Part shown: piece after piece, positions 17,839 to 28,735 of the stretch | Numbering within the stretch: the stretch's first letter is position 1 | Layout: each line of letters begins with the position of its first letter | Program-made: the position numbers and the translations under genes | Assembly (NCBI GenBank): GCA_026005035.1 | Contig: BPKH01000007.1 | Span: 62,001-126,000, forward strand | Direction of reading: 5' to 3' | DNA length: 64,000 nt | From: Porticoccaceae bacterium | GTDB taxonomy: Bacteria; Pseudomonadota; Gammaproteobacteria; Pseudomonadales; Porticoccaceae | The notes under the pieces: model-generated | Databases searched by the model: none | The model's input: the letters and a program-made list of their open reading frames with translations, nothing else | Told to the model about the DNA's origin: nothing

Positions 17839-18804
17839 ATGATCGTCACCAGCGTGGCGTACCGCCAGGGCAAGCGCCTCGAGGAGGTGCCCCTCGAGCG
17901 CGTCGAAGGGGTGCTGGCCGAGCCCGACACCTTCGTGTGGATCGGCCTCCACGAGGCCGAGCCGCCGGTGCTCGCCGAGCTGGCGAAGCGCTTTCACCTC
18001 CACGAGCTGGCGGTGGAGGATGCCCGCAAGGCCAACCAGCGCTCCCGTCTCGAGCCCTACGACGAACAGCTGTTCATCGCCGTCAAGACGGTGCGCCGCG
18101 CCGGGGAGGAAGTGGAGTTCGGCGAGACCCATTTCTTTTTGGGGCGCAACTTCCTGATCGTCATCCGCCACGGCCACACCGCCGGCTACACGCCGGTGCG
18201 CGAGCACTGCGAGCGCAACCCGCGCCTGCTGGCCAAGGGCCCAGGCTACCCCCTCTACGCCCTGCTCGACTACATCGTGGACAACTATGCGCCGGTCCTC
18301 GAGGGCCTGAACGCCGAGTTCGCCGAGCTGGAGGAGCGCCTGGTGGAAGACGGCTACGACCCGTCGCTGGCCCGGCAGCTGTACCTCTTGCGCCGCACCC
18401 TGGTGGCGGTGCGCGCCGCGGTGGAACCCGTGGCCGACATCGCGAGCCAGCTCGCGCGCCACTTCCCCGAGCTCGTTCACCGCGACCTGCGCCCCTATTT
18501 CCGCGACGTCCACGACCACGTGGTGCGCACCCTGGAGCGCCTCGACGCCCTGCGGGAAATGCTCACCGCCGCCATGTCGGTGAGCCTCGCCCTGATCACG
18601 GTGCGCCAAAACGAGGTGGTCAAACGGCTCGCCGGCTGGGGGGCGATCCTGGCCGTGCCGACCGTGGTGTTCAGCCTCTACGGCATGAATTTCCGCCACA
18701 TGCCGGAGCTCGCCTGGCCCTACGGCTATCCGTTGGCGCTGGCCGCCACCGCCGCTGCCTGCGCGGCCCTCTACCGCAAGCTGCGCCGCGCCGGCTGGCT
18801 GTGA
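17839..18804 (+). CDS. corA: CorA family Mg2+/Co2+ transporter
   Basis: A 321-residue CorA-family channel. A large cytoplasmic N-terminal alpha/beta domain with the stalk helix (LNAEFAELEERLVEDGYD onwards) is followed by two C-terminal membrane segments. The signature YGMNF sits at the end of the first, followed by a periplasmic loop HMPELAWPYGYP. Five copies would form the pore. The start at MIVTSVAY is chosen because it begins the conserved N-terminal strand; an ATG twelve codons upstream is also in frame. It is divergent from tkt and convergent with the DASS transporter, with only 7 nt between stops. Confidence 0.92.
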   Translation: MIVTSVAYRQGKRLEEVPLERVEGVLAEPDTFVWIGLHEAEPPVLAELAKRFHLHELAVEDARKANQRSRLEPYDEQLFIAVKTVRRAGEEVEFGETHFFLGRNFLIVIRHGHTAGYTPVREHCERNPRLLAKGPGYPLYALLDYIVDNYAPVLEGLNAEFAELEERLVEDGYDPSLARQLYLLRRTLVAVRAAVEPVADIASQLARHFPELVHRDLRPYFRDVHDHVVRTLERLDALREMLTAAMSVSLALITVRQNEVVKRLAGWGAILAVPTVVFSLYGMNFRHMPELAWPYGYPLALAATAAACAALYRKLRRAGWL

Positions 18805-18811
18805 CTCACAG

Positions 18812-20146
18812 TCACAGGCGCAGGCCCAAAAGCGCGGTGAGGGCCAAGACGGAAAAGAGGTTGAGGACAAGGCCCGCCCGCACCATGAGCTGCTGGGGTA
18901 CCTGGCCGGTGCCATAGACCAGGGCGTTGGGCGGTGTTGCCACCGGCAACATGAAGGCGCAGGAGGCGGCGAGCCCCACCGCCAGGGCCGCCGTGGCCGG
19001 GGGGACGGGCCCGTCGGGCAGCGCCAGAAAGACGGGCAGGAGCAGGGCGGTGGTGGCGGTGTTGGAGGTGATCTCGGTGAGCAAGACCACGAAGGCCACC
19101 AGCGCCGCCAGCATCCACAGGGGATGCCAGTCCGCCACCAGCGCGGCGAGGCCTTCCCCGAGCAGGGCGCTCGCCCCGGTCTGCTCGAGGGCGGCGCTCA
19201 GGGTCAAGCCGCCGCCGAACATGAACAGCACCCCCCAATCGGAGCGCGCCTCCACCTCCCGCCAACTCACCACCCCGGTGGCGCACAGCGCGATCAGGGC
19301 GCACAGCCCCACCCAGCTGTCGAAGTGTCGCTCGATGCCGAGGAGGTCGCCCAGGGCGGGACCCGCCACCCAGGCGGCGGCGGTCGCCGCGAAGATCGCC
19401 ACCAACAGCCGCCGTTTGGGGGTCCAGGCGAAGGTCCGCGCCGAGAGCGCCACCCGGTCGTCGCCGAATTCGGGCCGCAGGGCGAGCACGAGCCCCGCCA
19501 TCGCCAGCGGCCAGAGGAGCGCCACCGCGGGCAAGCCCACCGCCAGCCAGGCGGTGAAGTCGAGGCCGAGTTCCGCCGCCACCAGGGCGTTGGGGGCAGT
19601 GCCGATGAGGGTGCCCATGCCGCCCACGTTGGCCGAGAAGGCCACCGCCAGGAGCGCGTAGGCGCGGGTCCGCGCGGGCAGGTCGGGTCGCTCGGCGAGC
19701 AGCCCCAAGGCCAAGGGGAGCATCAAGAGCGTCACCGCCGTGTTGCTGATCCACATGGAGAAGAATGCTGCCGACAGGGCGAGGAAGCGCACCGCCCGCG
19801 ACAGTCGCCCCCCGGTGGCGGCCAAGACGGCGTCGGCGAGGGCGCGATCGAGCCCCTGGGCGTGGAGGGCGCCGGCCAGGGCAAACCCGCCCAAAAAGAG
19901 AAAGATGATCGGGTGGGCGAAGTTGGCCACCGCCGCGGCCACCGGCATCAGCCCGAGGGCCACCGCCAACACGGGGACGAGAAAGGCAGTGACGGTGACG
20001 TGGAGCGCCTCGGTGAGCCACAGGACGGCGATGGCCCACATCAGGGCCAGGGCGCGGGCCTGTTCGGCGGGGACGTCGAGGGCCGCGGCGAGGGCCGCGC
20101 CCCCGGCGAGGGCCGCCAAGGCGGCGGCGGGAAGCCTCGGATTCAT
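18812..20146 (-). CDS. SLC13/DASS family anion:sodium symporter
   Basis: A 444-residue integral membrane protein with about twelve hydrophobic segments. It carries the two SNT-type substrate/Na+ motifs of the divalent anion symporter family: SMWISNTAVTLLMLPLAL in the first half and LLTEITSNTATTALLLPVF in the second, together with HPIIFLFLGGFALAGAL and VATPPNALVYGTG. The family imports dicarboxylates, sulfate or similar anions with Na+; the substrate is not determined. It is divergent from the SAM-cycle regulator, and the 97-nt gap contains the TGTATC/GATACA inverted repeat, so the regulator could affect this gene too. Confidence 0.88.
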   Translation of the reverse strand: MNPRLPAAALAALAGGAALAAALDVPAEQARALALMWAIAVLWLTEALHVTVTAFLVPVLAVALGLMPVAAAVANFAHPIIFLFLGGFALAGALHAQGLDRALADAVLAATGGRLSRAVRFLALSAAFFSMWISNTAVTLLMLPLALGLLAERPDLPARTRAYALLAVAFSANVGGMGTLIGTAPNALVAAELGLDFTAWLAVGLPAVALLWPLAMAGLVLALRPEFGDDRVALSARTFAWTPKRRLLVAIFAATAAAWVAGPALGDLLGIERHFDSWVGLCALIALCATGVVSWREVEARSDWGVLFMFGGGLTLSAALEQTGASALLGEGLAALVADWHPLWMLAALVAFVVLLTEITSNTATTALLLPVFLALPDGPVPPATAALAVGLAASCAFMLPVATPPNALVYGTGQVPQQLMVRAGLVLNLFSVLALTALLGLRL

Positions 20147-20191
20147 TGTGGTCGTTTTCGTGCCGGCTCGCCGCCAGTCTATCAGAGGCCT

Positions 20192-20213
20192 TGTATCAAA
20201 AAAGTTCGATACA
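20192..20213. promoter_or_regulatory. TGTATC-N10-GATACA inverted repeat before the SAM-cycle regulator
   Basis: A perfect six-base inverted repeat (20192-20197 and 20208-20213) in the AT-rich part of the gap before the ArsR-type regulator gene. A further TATC lies at 20180-20183, so TATC/TATC/GATA occur at an even 14-base spacing. ArsR-family repressors bind such imperfect palindromes over their own promoters. The downstream metK-ahcY-metF genes make this the likely autoregulatory site of a SahR-like protein. The site is seen in the sequence; the binding is inferred. Confidence 0.6.
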
Positions 20214-20243
20214 GTGCTCCGGGTCGTGCTACCATCGCCGGCC

Positions 20244-21232
20244 ATGGACGCTCCGACCCCCGCCCATCCGGACGCCAGCGCCCTCGCCGCCCTGCTCAAG
20301 GCGGCGGGGGACCCCCTGCGGCTCGCCCTGCTGCGCACCCTGCGGGAGGGCGCCTACGGGGCGTTGGAATTGGCCGAGCTATTGGGGGTGCGCCAAAATA
20401 GCTTGAGCCACCACCTGAAAGTCCTCCACCAGGCGGGGCTGGTGGCGTCGCGCCGGGAGGGAACCCACATCTTTTACCGCCGCAATCCCGCCCCGCCCCA
20501 TCCGGAACTGGCCGAAGCGCTCTTCGCGGCGGCCGGCCGGCTCCCCGAACCGCCCGGGCTGGCGGAGCGCCTCGCCCGCGTCCACGAGGCCCGCGCCGAG
20601 GCGTCCCGCGCCTTTTTCCGCCAACACGCCGAGCGGTTTCGCGAACGGCAGGACCTGATCGCCGGCTTCGCCCACTACGGGGAGGCGGTGCTCGCTGCGC
20701 TCGACCGCTGTCGGCGGGGGAGCGAGGCGGCCCTGGAGGTGGGCCCCGGGGCCGGCGAGCTGCTGGCGGGCCTGGCGCGGCGCTTCCGCCAACTGTGGGC
20801 GCTCGACAACTCGCGCGAGATGTTGGCCCTGGCACAGGCCGCCGCCCGGCGCCAGGGCCTCGCCGGGGTGCGGTTCGTCCTCGGCGACGCCGCCCGCGAG
20901 CGCTTTCCGGGGCAGCGGTTCGACGCGGTGACCCTCAACATGGTCCTCCACCACGTGCCGGCGCCGGCGGCGGTGGTGGACAACCTGTCCCGCCACCTGG
21001 CCCCGGGCGGCGTGCTCCTGGTCACCGAACTGGTGGCCCACCAACAGGACTGGGTGCGCGAGGCGTGCGGCGATTTGTGGCTCGGCTTCGAACCGGCGGA
21101 ACTCACCGAGCTGGCCCGCCGCGCCGGCCTCGTGGACCTGGGTGGCGAGTACCTCGCCCTGGTCAACGGCTTTTCCATCCAGATCCGTCCCTTTGGCCGG
21201 CCGCCCGTGGCCGGCGCCGTAGGAGAAAACCC

Positions 21233-21236
<4 letters not shown>
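20244..21236 (+). CDS. ArsR-family regulator with SAM-dependent methyltransferase domain (SahR-like)
   Basis: A 330-residue two-domain protein. Residues about 10-90 are an ArsR winged helix ([53 protein letters not shown]). Residues about 140-300 are a class I methyltransferase fold with [31 protein letters not shown] and [22 protein letters not shown]. In proteobacteria this architecture next to SAM-cycle genes is the SahR group, which senses S-adenosylhomocysteine. The stop overlaps the metK ATG, so regulator and enzyme are coupled. The methyltransferase part may serve as ligand sensor only; catalysis is untested. Confidence 0.87.
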
Positions 21237-22444
<1,208 letters not shown>

Positions 22445-22470
22445 GTGCCCACGGCAAAGAGGAGCGAACG

Positions 22471-23847
<1,377 letters not shown>

Positions 23848-23853
23848 CCGCCC

Positions 23854-24684
23854 ATGGCCGAGTTTTCCCTGAGTTTCGAGTTTTTCCCGCCCAAGACGGA
23901 GGAGGGCCGGGCGCGGCTCGCGGCGGTCCGCGACCGCCTGGCCCGCCTGCGCCCCGCCTTTTTCTCCATCACCTACGGGGCGGGGGGATCGACGCGGGCG
24001 CACACCCGCGATCTGGTGCTCGAGTTCCACCGTGCCGGTCACCCCGTCGCCCCCCACCTCTCCTTCGGCGGCGACGACGAAGAGGCGGTGCGCGAGCTGC
24101 TCGCCACCTATCGGCAGGCCGGCGTGCGCCACCTGGTGGCTCTGCGGGGCGATTTGCCCTCGGGCATGGGCCCGCGGCGCCTGGTGCACGCCAACGAGCT
24201 CGTCGCCCGGGTCCGGGCGTGGTTCGGCGATCACTTCCACATCAAGGTGGCGGCCTATCCGGAGATCCATCCGGAGGCGGAGGGGTACCGCCGCGACGTC
24301 CACTGGCTGGCCGAGAAGTTCCGGGCCGGCGCGGACTGCGCGCTCACCCAATATTTCTACAACGCCGACGCCTACTTCTACTTTCTGGACGAGTGCGCCC
24401 GCGCCGGCATCGAGCGGCCCATCTACCCCGGCATCATGCCCATCGCCAACTACGCGAGCCTGGTGCGCTTCTCCGAGAAGTGCGGCGCCGAAATCCCCCG
24501 CTGGCTGCGCTGGCGGCTCGCCGATTTCGGCGATGACGAGGCGGGGCTTTTTGCCTTCGGGGTGGAGGTGGTCAGCCGTCTGTGCGAGCGGCTGCGGGCC
24601 GGCGGCGCGCCCGGCTTCCACTTCTACACCCTCAACCGCGCCGAGGCGAGCCTGGCGATCCTCGGCAACCTCGGGCTCGCCTAG
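23854..24684 (+). CDS. metF: 5,10-methylenetetrahydrofolate reductase
   Basis: A 276-residue FAD enzyme that makes 5-methyltetrahydrofolate for methionine synthesis. It starts with the typical SFEFFPPKTEEGRARL and has FFSITYGAGGSTR, HLVALRGDLPSG, KFRAGADCALTQYFYNADAYFYF and PGIMPIANYASL. Length fits bacterial MetF. It begins 6 nt after ahcY and shares one base with the rsmE start, so it is part of the SAM-cycle operon, supplying methyl groups to regenerate methionine from the homocysteine that AhcY releases. Confidence 0.95.
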   Translation: MAEFSLSFEFFPPKTEEGRARLAAVRDRLARLRPAFFSITYGAGGSTRAHTRDLVLEFHRAGHPVAPHLSFGGDDEEAVRELLATYRQAGVRHLVALRGDLPSGMGPRRLVHANELVARVRAWFGDHFHIKVAAYPEIHPEAEGYRRDVHWLAEKFRAGADCALTQYFYNADAYFYFLDECARAGIERPIYPGIMPIANYASLVRFSEKCGAEIPRWLRWRLADFGDDEAGLFAFGVEVVSRLCERLRAGGAPGFHFYTLNRAEASLAILGNLGLA

Positions 24685-25415
24685 TGCACCCCGCGCGCCT
24701 CTACGTGCCCGAGATTCCCCCGGTGGGCGAGCTGTGCGCCCTGCCCGCCCAGGCCGCTCACCACCTGGTGGCGGTGCTGCGGGCGCGGCGAGGCGATCCG
24801 GTGGTGTTGTTCGACGGCCGCGGCGGCGAGTACGCGGCGGAGCTGGTGTCGGACGATCCCCGGCGCGCCTTGGTGCGGGTGAAGGCCTTCGCGCCCGTGG
24901 AGCGGGAATCGCCCCTGCGGGTGGTGTTGGGGGTGGGGCTCGCCCGCGGGGAGCGCTTCGAGTGGCTCGTCCAGAAGGCCACCGAGCTGGGGGCGGCGGA
25001 GATCCAGCCCCTCTTCACCGCCCGCTGCGAGGTGCGCCTCGCCGGCGAACGGCTGGCGCGCAAGCGGGCGCGCTGGCTGCAGATCGCCGCCAGCGCCTGC
25101 GAACAGTGCGGTCGCAATCGCCTCCCCGAAATCCACCCCCCGCGCCCGTTGGACGATTTTCTCCAGGTGGTGGCCCACGTTCGCCTGGTGCTGGCGCCGG
25201 GTGCACGAGAGGGGCTGGTCGGCCAGGTGGTGGCGGGATCGGTGGCGGTGGCGAGCGGCCCCGAGGGCGGCTTCGCCCCCGAGGAGCTCGACGCCCTGGT
25301 CGGCGCCGGCTTTCGGCCGGTGGGGCTCGGCCCGCGGGTACTTCGGGCCGAAACGGCCCCCATCGCGGCCCTGGCTGCACTACAGTGTCTGTGGGGCGAC
25401 GGCAGAGGGGAGTAG
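24684..25415 (+). CDS. rsmE: 16S rRNA (uracil(1498)-N3)-methyltransferase
   Basis: A 243-residue SPOUT methyltransferase that uses SAM to methylate U1498 of 16S rRNA. The N-terminal PUA-like part (HPARLYVPEI, HHLVAVLRARRGDPVVLFDG) precedes the knot domain with QKATELGAAEIQPLFTARCE, QIAASACEQCGRNRLPEI, ASGPEGGFAPEELDAL and LGPRVLRAETAPIAALAALQ. The GTG start overlaps the metF stop by one base. Being in the SAM-cycle operon ties a SAM consumer to SAM supply. Confidence 0.93.
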   Translation: MHPARLYVPEIPPVGELCALPAQAAHHLVAVLRARRGDPVVLFDGRGGEYAAELVSDDPRRALVRVKAFAPVERESPLRVVLGVGLARGERFEWLVQKATELGAAEIQPLFTARCEVRLAGERLARKRARWLQIAASACEQCGRNRLPEIHPPRPLDDFLQVVAHVRLVLAPGAREGLVGQVVAGSVAVASGPEGGFAPEELDALVGAGFRPVGLGPRVLRAETAPIAALAALQCLWGDGRGE

Positions 25416-25418
25416 CCA

Positions 25419-25952
25419 ATGGTTGGGTTGCGCATGCTGGCGACGGCGCTTTTCGTGGCGGCGCTGGCGGGCTGTGCCGGCATCCCGGAGGGCATCGAGC
25501 CGGTGAAGGGATTTGAGCTCGCGCGCTTTCTCGGCACCTGGTACGAGATCGCGCGCCTCGACCATCCCTTCGAGCGGGGGCTGGAGCGGGTCACCGCCCA
25601 CTACGCCCTGCGACCGGACGGCACCATCGAGGTGGTCAACCGCGGCTTTGATCCGGCACGGGGGGAGTGGCGCGAGGCCCGTGGGCGGGCCCGCTTCGCG
25701 GGCGATCCGGGGGTGGGCGCCCTACGGGTTTCCTTTTTTGGGCCCTTTTACGGGGCTTATAACGTGATCGCCCTGGACCGGGAGGGCTATCAGTACGCCC
25801 TGGTCTGTGGTGCCGATCGCGACTTCCTCTGGTTGCTCGCCCGCACCCCGGACCCCGAGCCGGAGGTGGTCGAGTCGCTGATCGCCACGGCACGCGGCTT
25901 GGGCTTTGCCACCGAACGGCTCCTCTTCGTCCGCCACGGTCCCGGCCCATGA
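25419..25952 (+). CDS. blc: outer-membrane lipocalin (Blc-like lipoprotein)
   Basis: A 177-residue lipocalin. The first 20 residues form a lipoprotein signal ending in AALAGC. The lipocalin kernel FLGTWYEIARLDHPFERGLE contains the invariant Gly-x-Trp, and VTAHYALRPDGTIEVVNRGFD plus YGAYNVIALDREGYQYALVCG continue the barrel as in E. coli Blc, which binds lysophospholipids at the outer membrane. It starts 3 nt after rsmE and overlaps the next gene by four bases, so it is at the end of the same transcript. Confidence 0.92.
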   Translation: MVGLRMLATALFVAALAGCAGIPEGIEPVKGFELARFLGTWYEIARLDHPFERGLERVTAHYALRPDGTIEVVNRGFDPARGEWREARGRARFAGDPGVGALRVSFFGPFYGAYNVIALDREGYQYALVCGADRDFLWLLARTPDPEPEVVESLIATARGLGFATERLLFVRHGPGP

Positions 25953-26392
25953 GCGGGCTTCTGCTCTTTTTCCATCTGCTCGGCGCCGCGGTCTGGACCG
26001 GCGGCCATCTGGTGCTCGCCCTGGGGGTGCTGCCCGAGGCGCTGCGCCGGCGGGACCCGGCGATGATCCTCCAGTTCGAGGCGCGCTTCGAGCGGCTCGG
26101 CGTGCCCGCCCTCTTGGTCCAGGTGGTCACCGGCGTGGCCCTGGCGTACCGGTGGCTGCCCGACGTGGCTGGCTGGCTGGACCTCGCCAACCCCCTCGCC
26201 CGGCCCATCGCCGCCAAGTTCGCCCTGCTCGCGGCCACTGCGGCGCTCGCCCTCGACGCCCGGTTGCGGCTCATCCCTCGCCTCACCCCGGCGCGCCTGC
26301 CGGCCCTCGCCTGGCACGTGGGCGCCGTGACCGCGCTGGCCTTGGCCTTCGTCGCCGTCGGCCTGTCTTTTCGCACCGGCTGGCTCTATTGA
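25949..26392 (+). CDS. CopD-like integral membrane protein
   Basis: A 147-residue protein with four predicted membrane helices. The first helix, FFHLLGAAVWTGGHLVLAL, has the His and Trp-Thr-Gly-Gly pattern seen in CopD/PcoD-type copper proteins and related cytochrome-b-like proteins; a charged stretch RFERLGVPALLVQVVTGV opens the second helix. It could be involved in copper handling or bind heme, but no further evidence is in the window. It overlaps the lipocalin by four bases and meets the Lrp gene tail to tail with a seven-base overlap. Confidence 0.65.
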   Translation: MSGLLLFFHLLGAAVWTGGHLVLALGVLPEALRRRDPAMILQFEARFERLGVPALLVQVVTGVALAYRWLPDVAGWLDLANPLARPIAAKFALLAATAALALDARLRLIPRLTPARLPALAWHVGAVTALALAFVAVGLSFRTGWLY

Positions 26393-26859
26393 GCCTCGGG
26401 GATGGGGATCGGCGCGTCCTGGACGGCGGCGCGCAGCACGAAGCTGGAGTGGACGCCGGTGACCCCTTCGATGCGGGTGATCTTGTCGAGCAAAAGCCGC
26501 TGGTAGGCCTCCATGTCGCGGACGATCACCTTGAGCTGGTAGTCGGCCTCCTGGCCGGTGATCAGCAGGCATTCCAAGACCTCGGGCAAGGCGGCGATGG
26601 CGCGCTCGAAGTTGGCGAACCGTTCCGGAGTGTGCCGGTCCATGGAGATGTGGATGAGGGCCATCAGGCTCAAGCCCAGCTTGCGGGCGTCCACCTGGGC
26701 GCGGTAGCCGGTGATCACCCCCGCCTCTTCCAGGGCGCGCAGGCGCCGCAGGCAGGGGGAGGGGGAAAGGCCGATGCGCTCCGCCAGCTCTTGGTTGGTC
26801 AGGCGCCCCTCCCGCTGGAGGATCTCGAGGATGCGCCGGTCGTAGCGGTCGAGGTCCAT
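26386..26859 (-). CDS. Lrp/AsnC family transcriptional regulator
   Basis: A 157-residue regulator: an N-terminal helix-turn-helix (DRRILEILQREGRLTNQELAERIGLSPSPCLRRLRALEEAGVI) and a C-terminal RAM/ACT-like ligand domain (ALPEVLECLLITGQEADYQLKVIVRDM, LLLDKITRIEGVTGVHSSFVL). Length and motifs match Lrp itself more than AsnC. It is divergent from leuA over a 201-nt gap, so control of leucine synthesis by an amino-acid-sensing Lrp protein is plausible. The ligand is not predicted. Confidence 0.9.
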   Translation of the reverse strand: MDLDRYDRRILEILQREGRLTNQELAERIGLSPSPCLRRLRALEEAGVITGYRAQVDARKLGLSLMALIHISMDRHTPERFANFERAIAALPEVLECLLITGQEADYQLKVIVRDMEAYQRLLLDKITRIEGVTGVHSSFVLRAAVQDAPIPIPEAQ

Positions 26860-27060
26860 GTCTGCAAGGATGTTGCTTAAAATGTCCGATCAGTGAAATC
26901 TTCTGTTTTTATTCTGCCGCTTTCGGTCAAAAAAGCAAGCAAATTTCCGGCCAACCCCGTTAGCCTTAGGGTGGTCCGGCGCCTCGCGCGCCCTCCCGGC
27001 GGGGAGTTCCGACACCTGCGTTTCGAGCGCGCCCAACGCCTACACCCGAGAGGTTTCGCC
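26860..27060. promoter_or_regulatory. Divergent lrp-leuA intergenic region
   Basis: The first 90 bases (about 26865-26955) are strikingly AT-rich for this genome and should hold both promoters and any Lrp sites. TTGCTT at 26873 and a T-run at about 26905 are visible, but no hexamer pair with good spacing stands out. The rest is GC-rich. The leuA frame stays open back to an ATG at 26893, but that extension has no leucine cluster and no family resemblance, so I see no leader peptide or attenuator. Confidence 0.4.
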
Positions 27061-28731
27061 ATGTCCCGGTTCGACCATCGCAAGTACCGCCCCGTCCCCA
27101 CCTGGCCGATGCCCAACCGGCGTTGGCCCGACCGCACCATTCGCGAGGCGCCCATCTGGGCCAGCGTCGATCTGCGGGACGGCAACCAGGCCCTCATCGA
27201 GCCCATGTCGGTGGAGCAGAAGCGCCGCCTTTGGGAGCTTTTGGTCAAGATCGGTCTCAAGGAGATCGAGGTGGGCTTCCCCGCCGCCAGCCGCCCCGAC
27301 TACGACTTCGTCCGCTGGCTGATCGAGGGCGACCACATCCCGGAAGACGTGACCATCCAGGTGCTGGTGCAGGCTCGCGAGGACCTGATCCGGCGCACCT
27401 TCGAGGCGCTGCGCGGGGCGCGCCGGGCCATCGTCCACGTCTACAACTCCACTTCCACGGTGCAGCGGGAGCGGGTATTCGGCGCCGACCGGGAGGGCGT
27501 CAAGGCCATCGCGGTGCGCGGCGCGCGCCTGTTGTTGGCGGAAGCGGAGCGCCACCCCGACACCGAGTGGGTCTTCCAGTACTCCCCGGAAAGCTTCTCC
27601 AACACCGAGTGGGACTACGCGGTGGAGGTGTGCAACGCGGTGATCGACGTGTGGCAGCCCACCCCCGAGCGGCGCTGCATCATCAACCTGCCCGCCACCG
27701 TGGAGAGCAGCACGCCCAACGTCTTCGCCGACCAGGTGGAGTACTTCTGCACCCACGTGGACCGGCGCGACAGCATCGTGGTGTCGGTGCACACCCACAA
27801 CGACCGGGGCTGCGCCGTCGCCGCCGCCGAGCTGGCGGTGCTGGCGGGCGCCGAGCGGGTGGAGGGGACGCTCCTCGGCAACGGCGAGCGCACCGGCAAC
27901 ATGGACCTGGTGACCATGGCCATGAACCTCTACAGCCAGGGGGTGGATCCCAAGCTCGACCTGTCGCGGCCGGACGAGATCATCGCCGTCTACACCAGCT
28001 GCACCGGCATGCCGGTCCATCCCCGCCACCCCTGGGTGGGGGAGCTCGTCTACACCGCCTTCTCGGGTAGCCACCAGGACGCCATCCGCAAGTGCCTCAA
28101 GCAGCAGCGGCCGGACGAGCCCTGGCAGGTGGCGTACCTGCCCATCGACCCCCGCGACATCGGCCGCACCTACCAGGAGGTGGTGCGGGTCAACAGCCAG
28201 TCGGGCAAGGGCGGCGTGGCCTTCGTCCTGGAGCGCGACCACGGTCTTTCGCCGCCGCGCTGGATGCTGGTGGAATTCGCCCAAGTAGTGCAGCGGGCCA
28301 GCGAAGAGCAGGGGGGCGAGGTGGACAGCGCCACCATTCGCCGCCTGTTCTTCGACCACTACGTGCGCACCGAGGGCCCCGCCGTGCTCCTCGGCTACCA
28401 GTTGGAGCGGCTCGCTGGCCGCGACCGGATCCGGGCGCGCATCGCCCAGGAGGGCCGGGAGGTGGTGTTGGCCGGCGAGGGCGAGGGGGCCATCTCGGCC
28501 TTCGTCGACGCCTGGCAGAAGTACAGCGGCCAAACCCTGAGCGTGGTGGACTACGCCGAGCACGCCGTGGGCGAGGGCACGGACGCCGAGGCGGCCGCCT
28601 ACGTGCTCTTGAACTTGAACGGCGCGCGGGTGGCCGGTGCGGCGCTCGACCGGGACACCGTTGGGGCTTCGCTGTCGGCGCTGCTCGCCGCCCTGAACCG
28701 CGCCGCCCTGGCGGAGGTGGAGGCCGCCTGA
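27061..28731 (+). CDS. leuA: 2-isopropylmalate synthase (long type)
   Basis: A 556-residue enzyme for the first committed step of leucine synthesis, acetyl-CoA plus 2-oxoisovalerate. It opens FDHRKYRP and has the catalytic SVDLRDGNQALIEPMSVEQK, SVHTHNDRGCAVAAAELA with the metal HxH, and GNGERTGNMDLVTMAMNLY; this is the long LeuA2 form known from actinobacteria, yeast and some gammaproteobacteria. The C-terminal 120 residues are the leucine-sensing regulatory domain. The start at MSRFDHRKY agrees with the family N-terminus. It is alone on its strand, divergent from Lrp. Confidence 0.94.
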   Translation: MSRFDHRKYRPVPTWPMPNRRWPDRTIREAPIWASVDLRDGNQALIEPMSVEQKRRLWELLVKIGLKEIEVGFPAASRPDYDFVRWLIEGDHIPEDVTIQVLVQAREDLIRRTFEALRGARRAIVHVYNSTSTVQRERVFGADREGVKAIAVRGARLLLAEAERHPDTEWVFQYSPESFSNTEWDYAVEVCNAVIDVWQPTPERRCIINLPATVESSTPNVFADQVEYFCTHVDRRDSIVVSVHTHNDRGCAVAAAELAVLAGAERVEGTLLGNGERTGNMDLVTMAMNLYSQGVDPKLDLSRPDEIIAVYTSCTGMPVHPRHPWVGELVYTAFSGSHQDAIRKCLKQQRPDEPWQVAYLPIDPRDIGRTYQEVVRVNSQSGKGGVAFVLERDHGLSPPRWMLVEFAQVVQRASEEQGGEVDSATIRRLFFDHYVRTEGPAVLLGYQLERLAGRDRIRARIAQEGREVVLAGEGEGAISAFVDAWQKYSGQTLSVVDYAEHAVGEGTDAEAAAYVLLNLNGARVAGAALDRDTVGASLSALLAALNRAALAEVEAA

Positions 28732-28735
28732 GGGC

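Noticed and set aside
22445-22470. SAM or SAH riboswitch before ahcY/metK
   Set aside because: The gap before ahcY is 26 nt and metK overlaps the regulator; neither can hold a known SAM/SAH riboswitch fold.
26893-27060. Leader peptide or N-terminal extension for leuA
   Set aside because: The frame is open, but it has no run of leucine codons and no clear attenuator hairpins, and family proteins start at FDHRKY.
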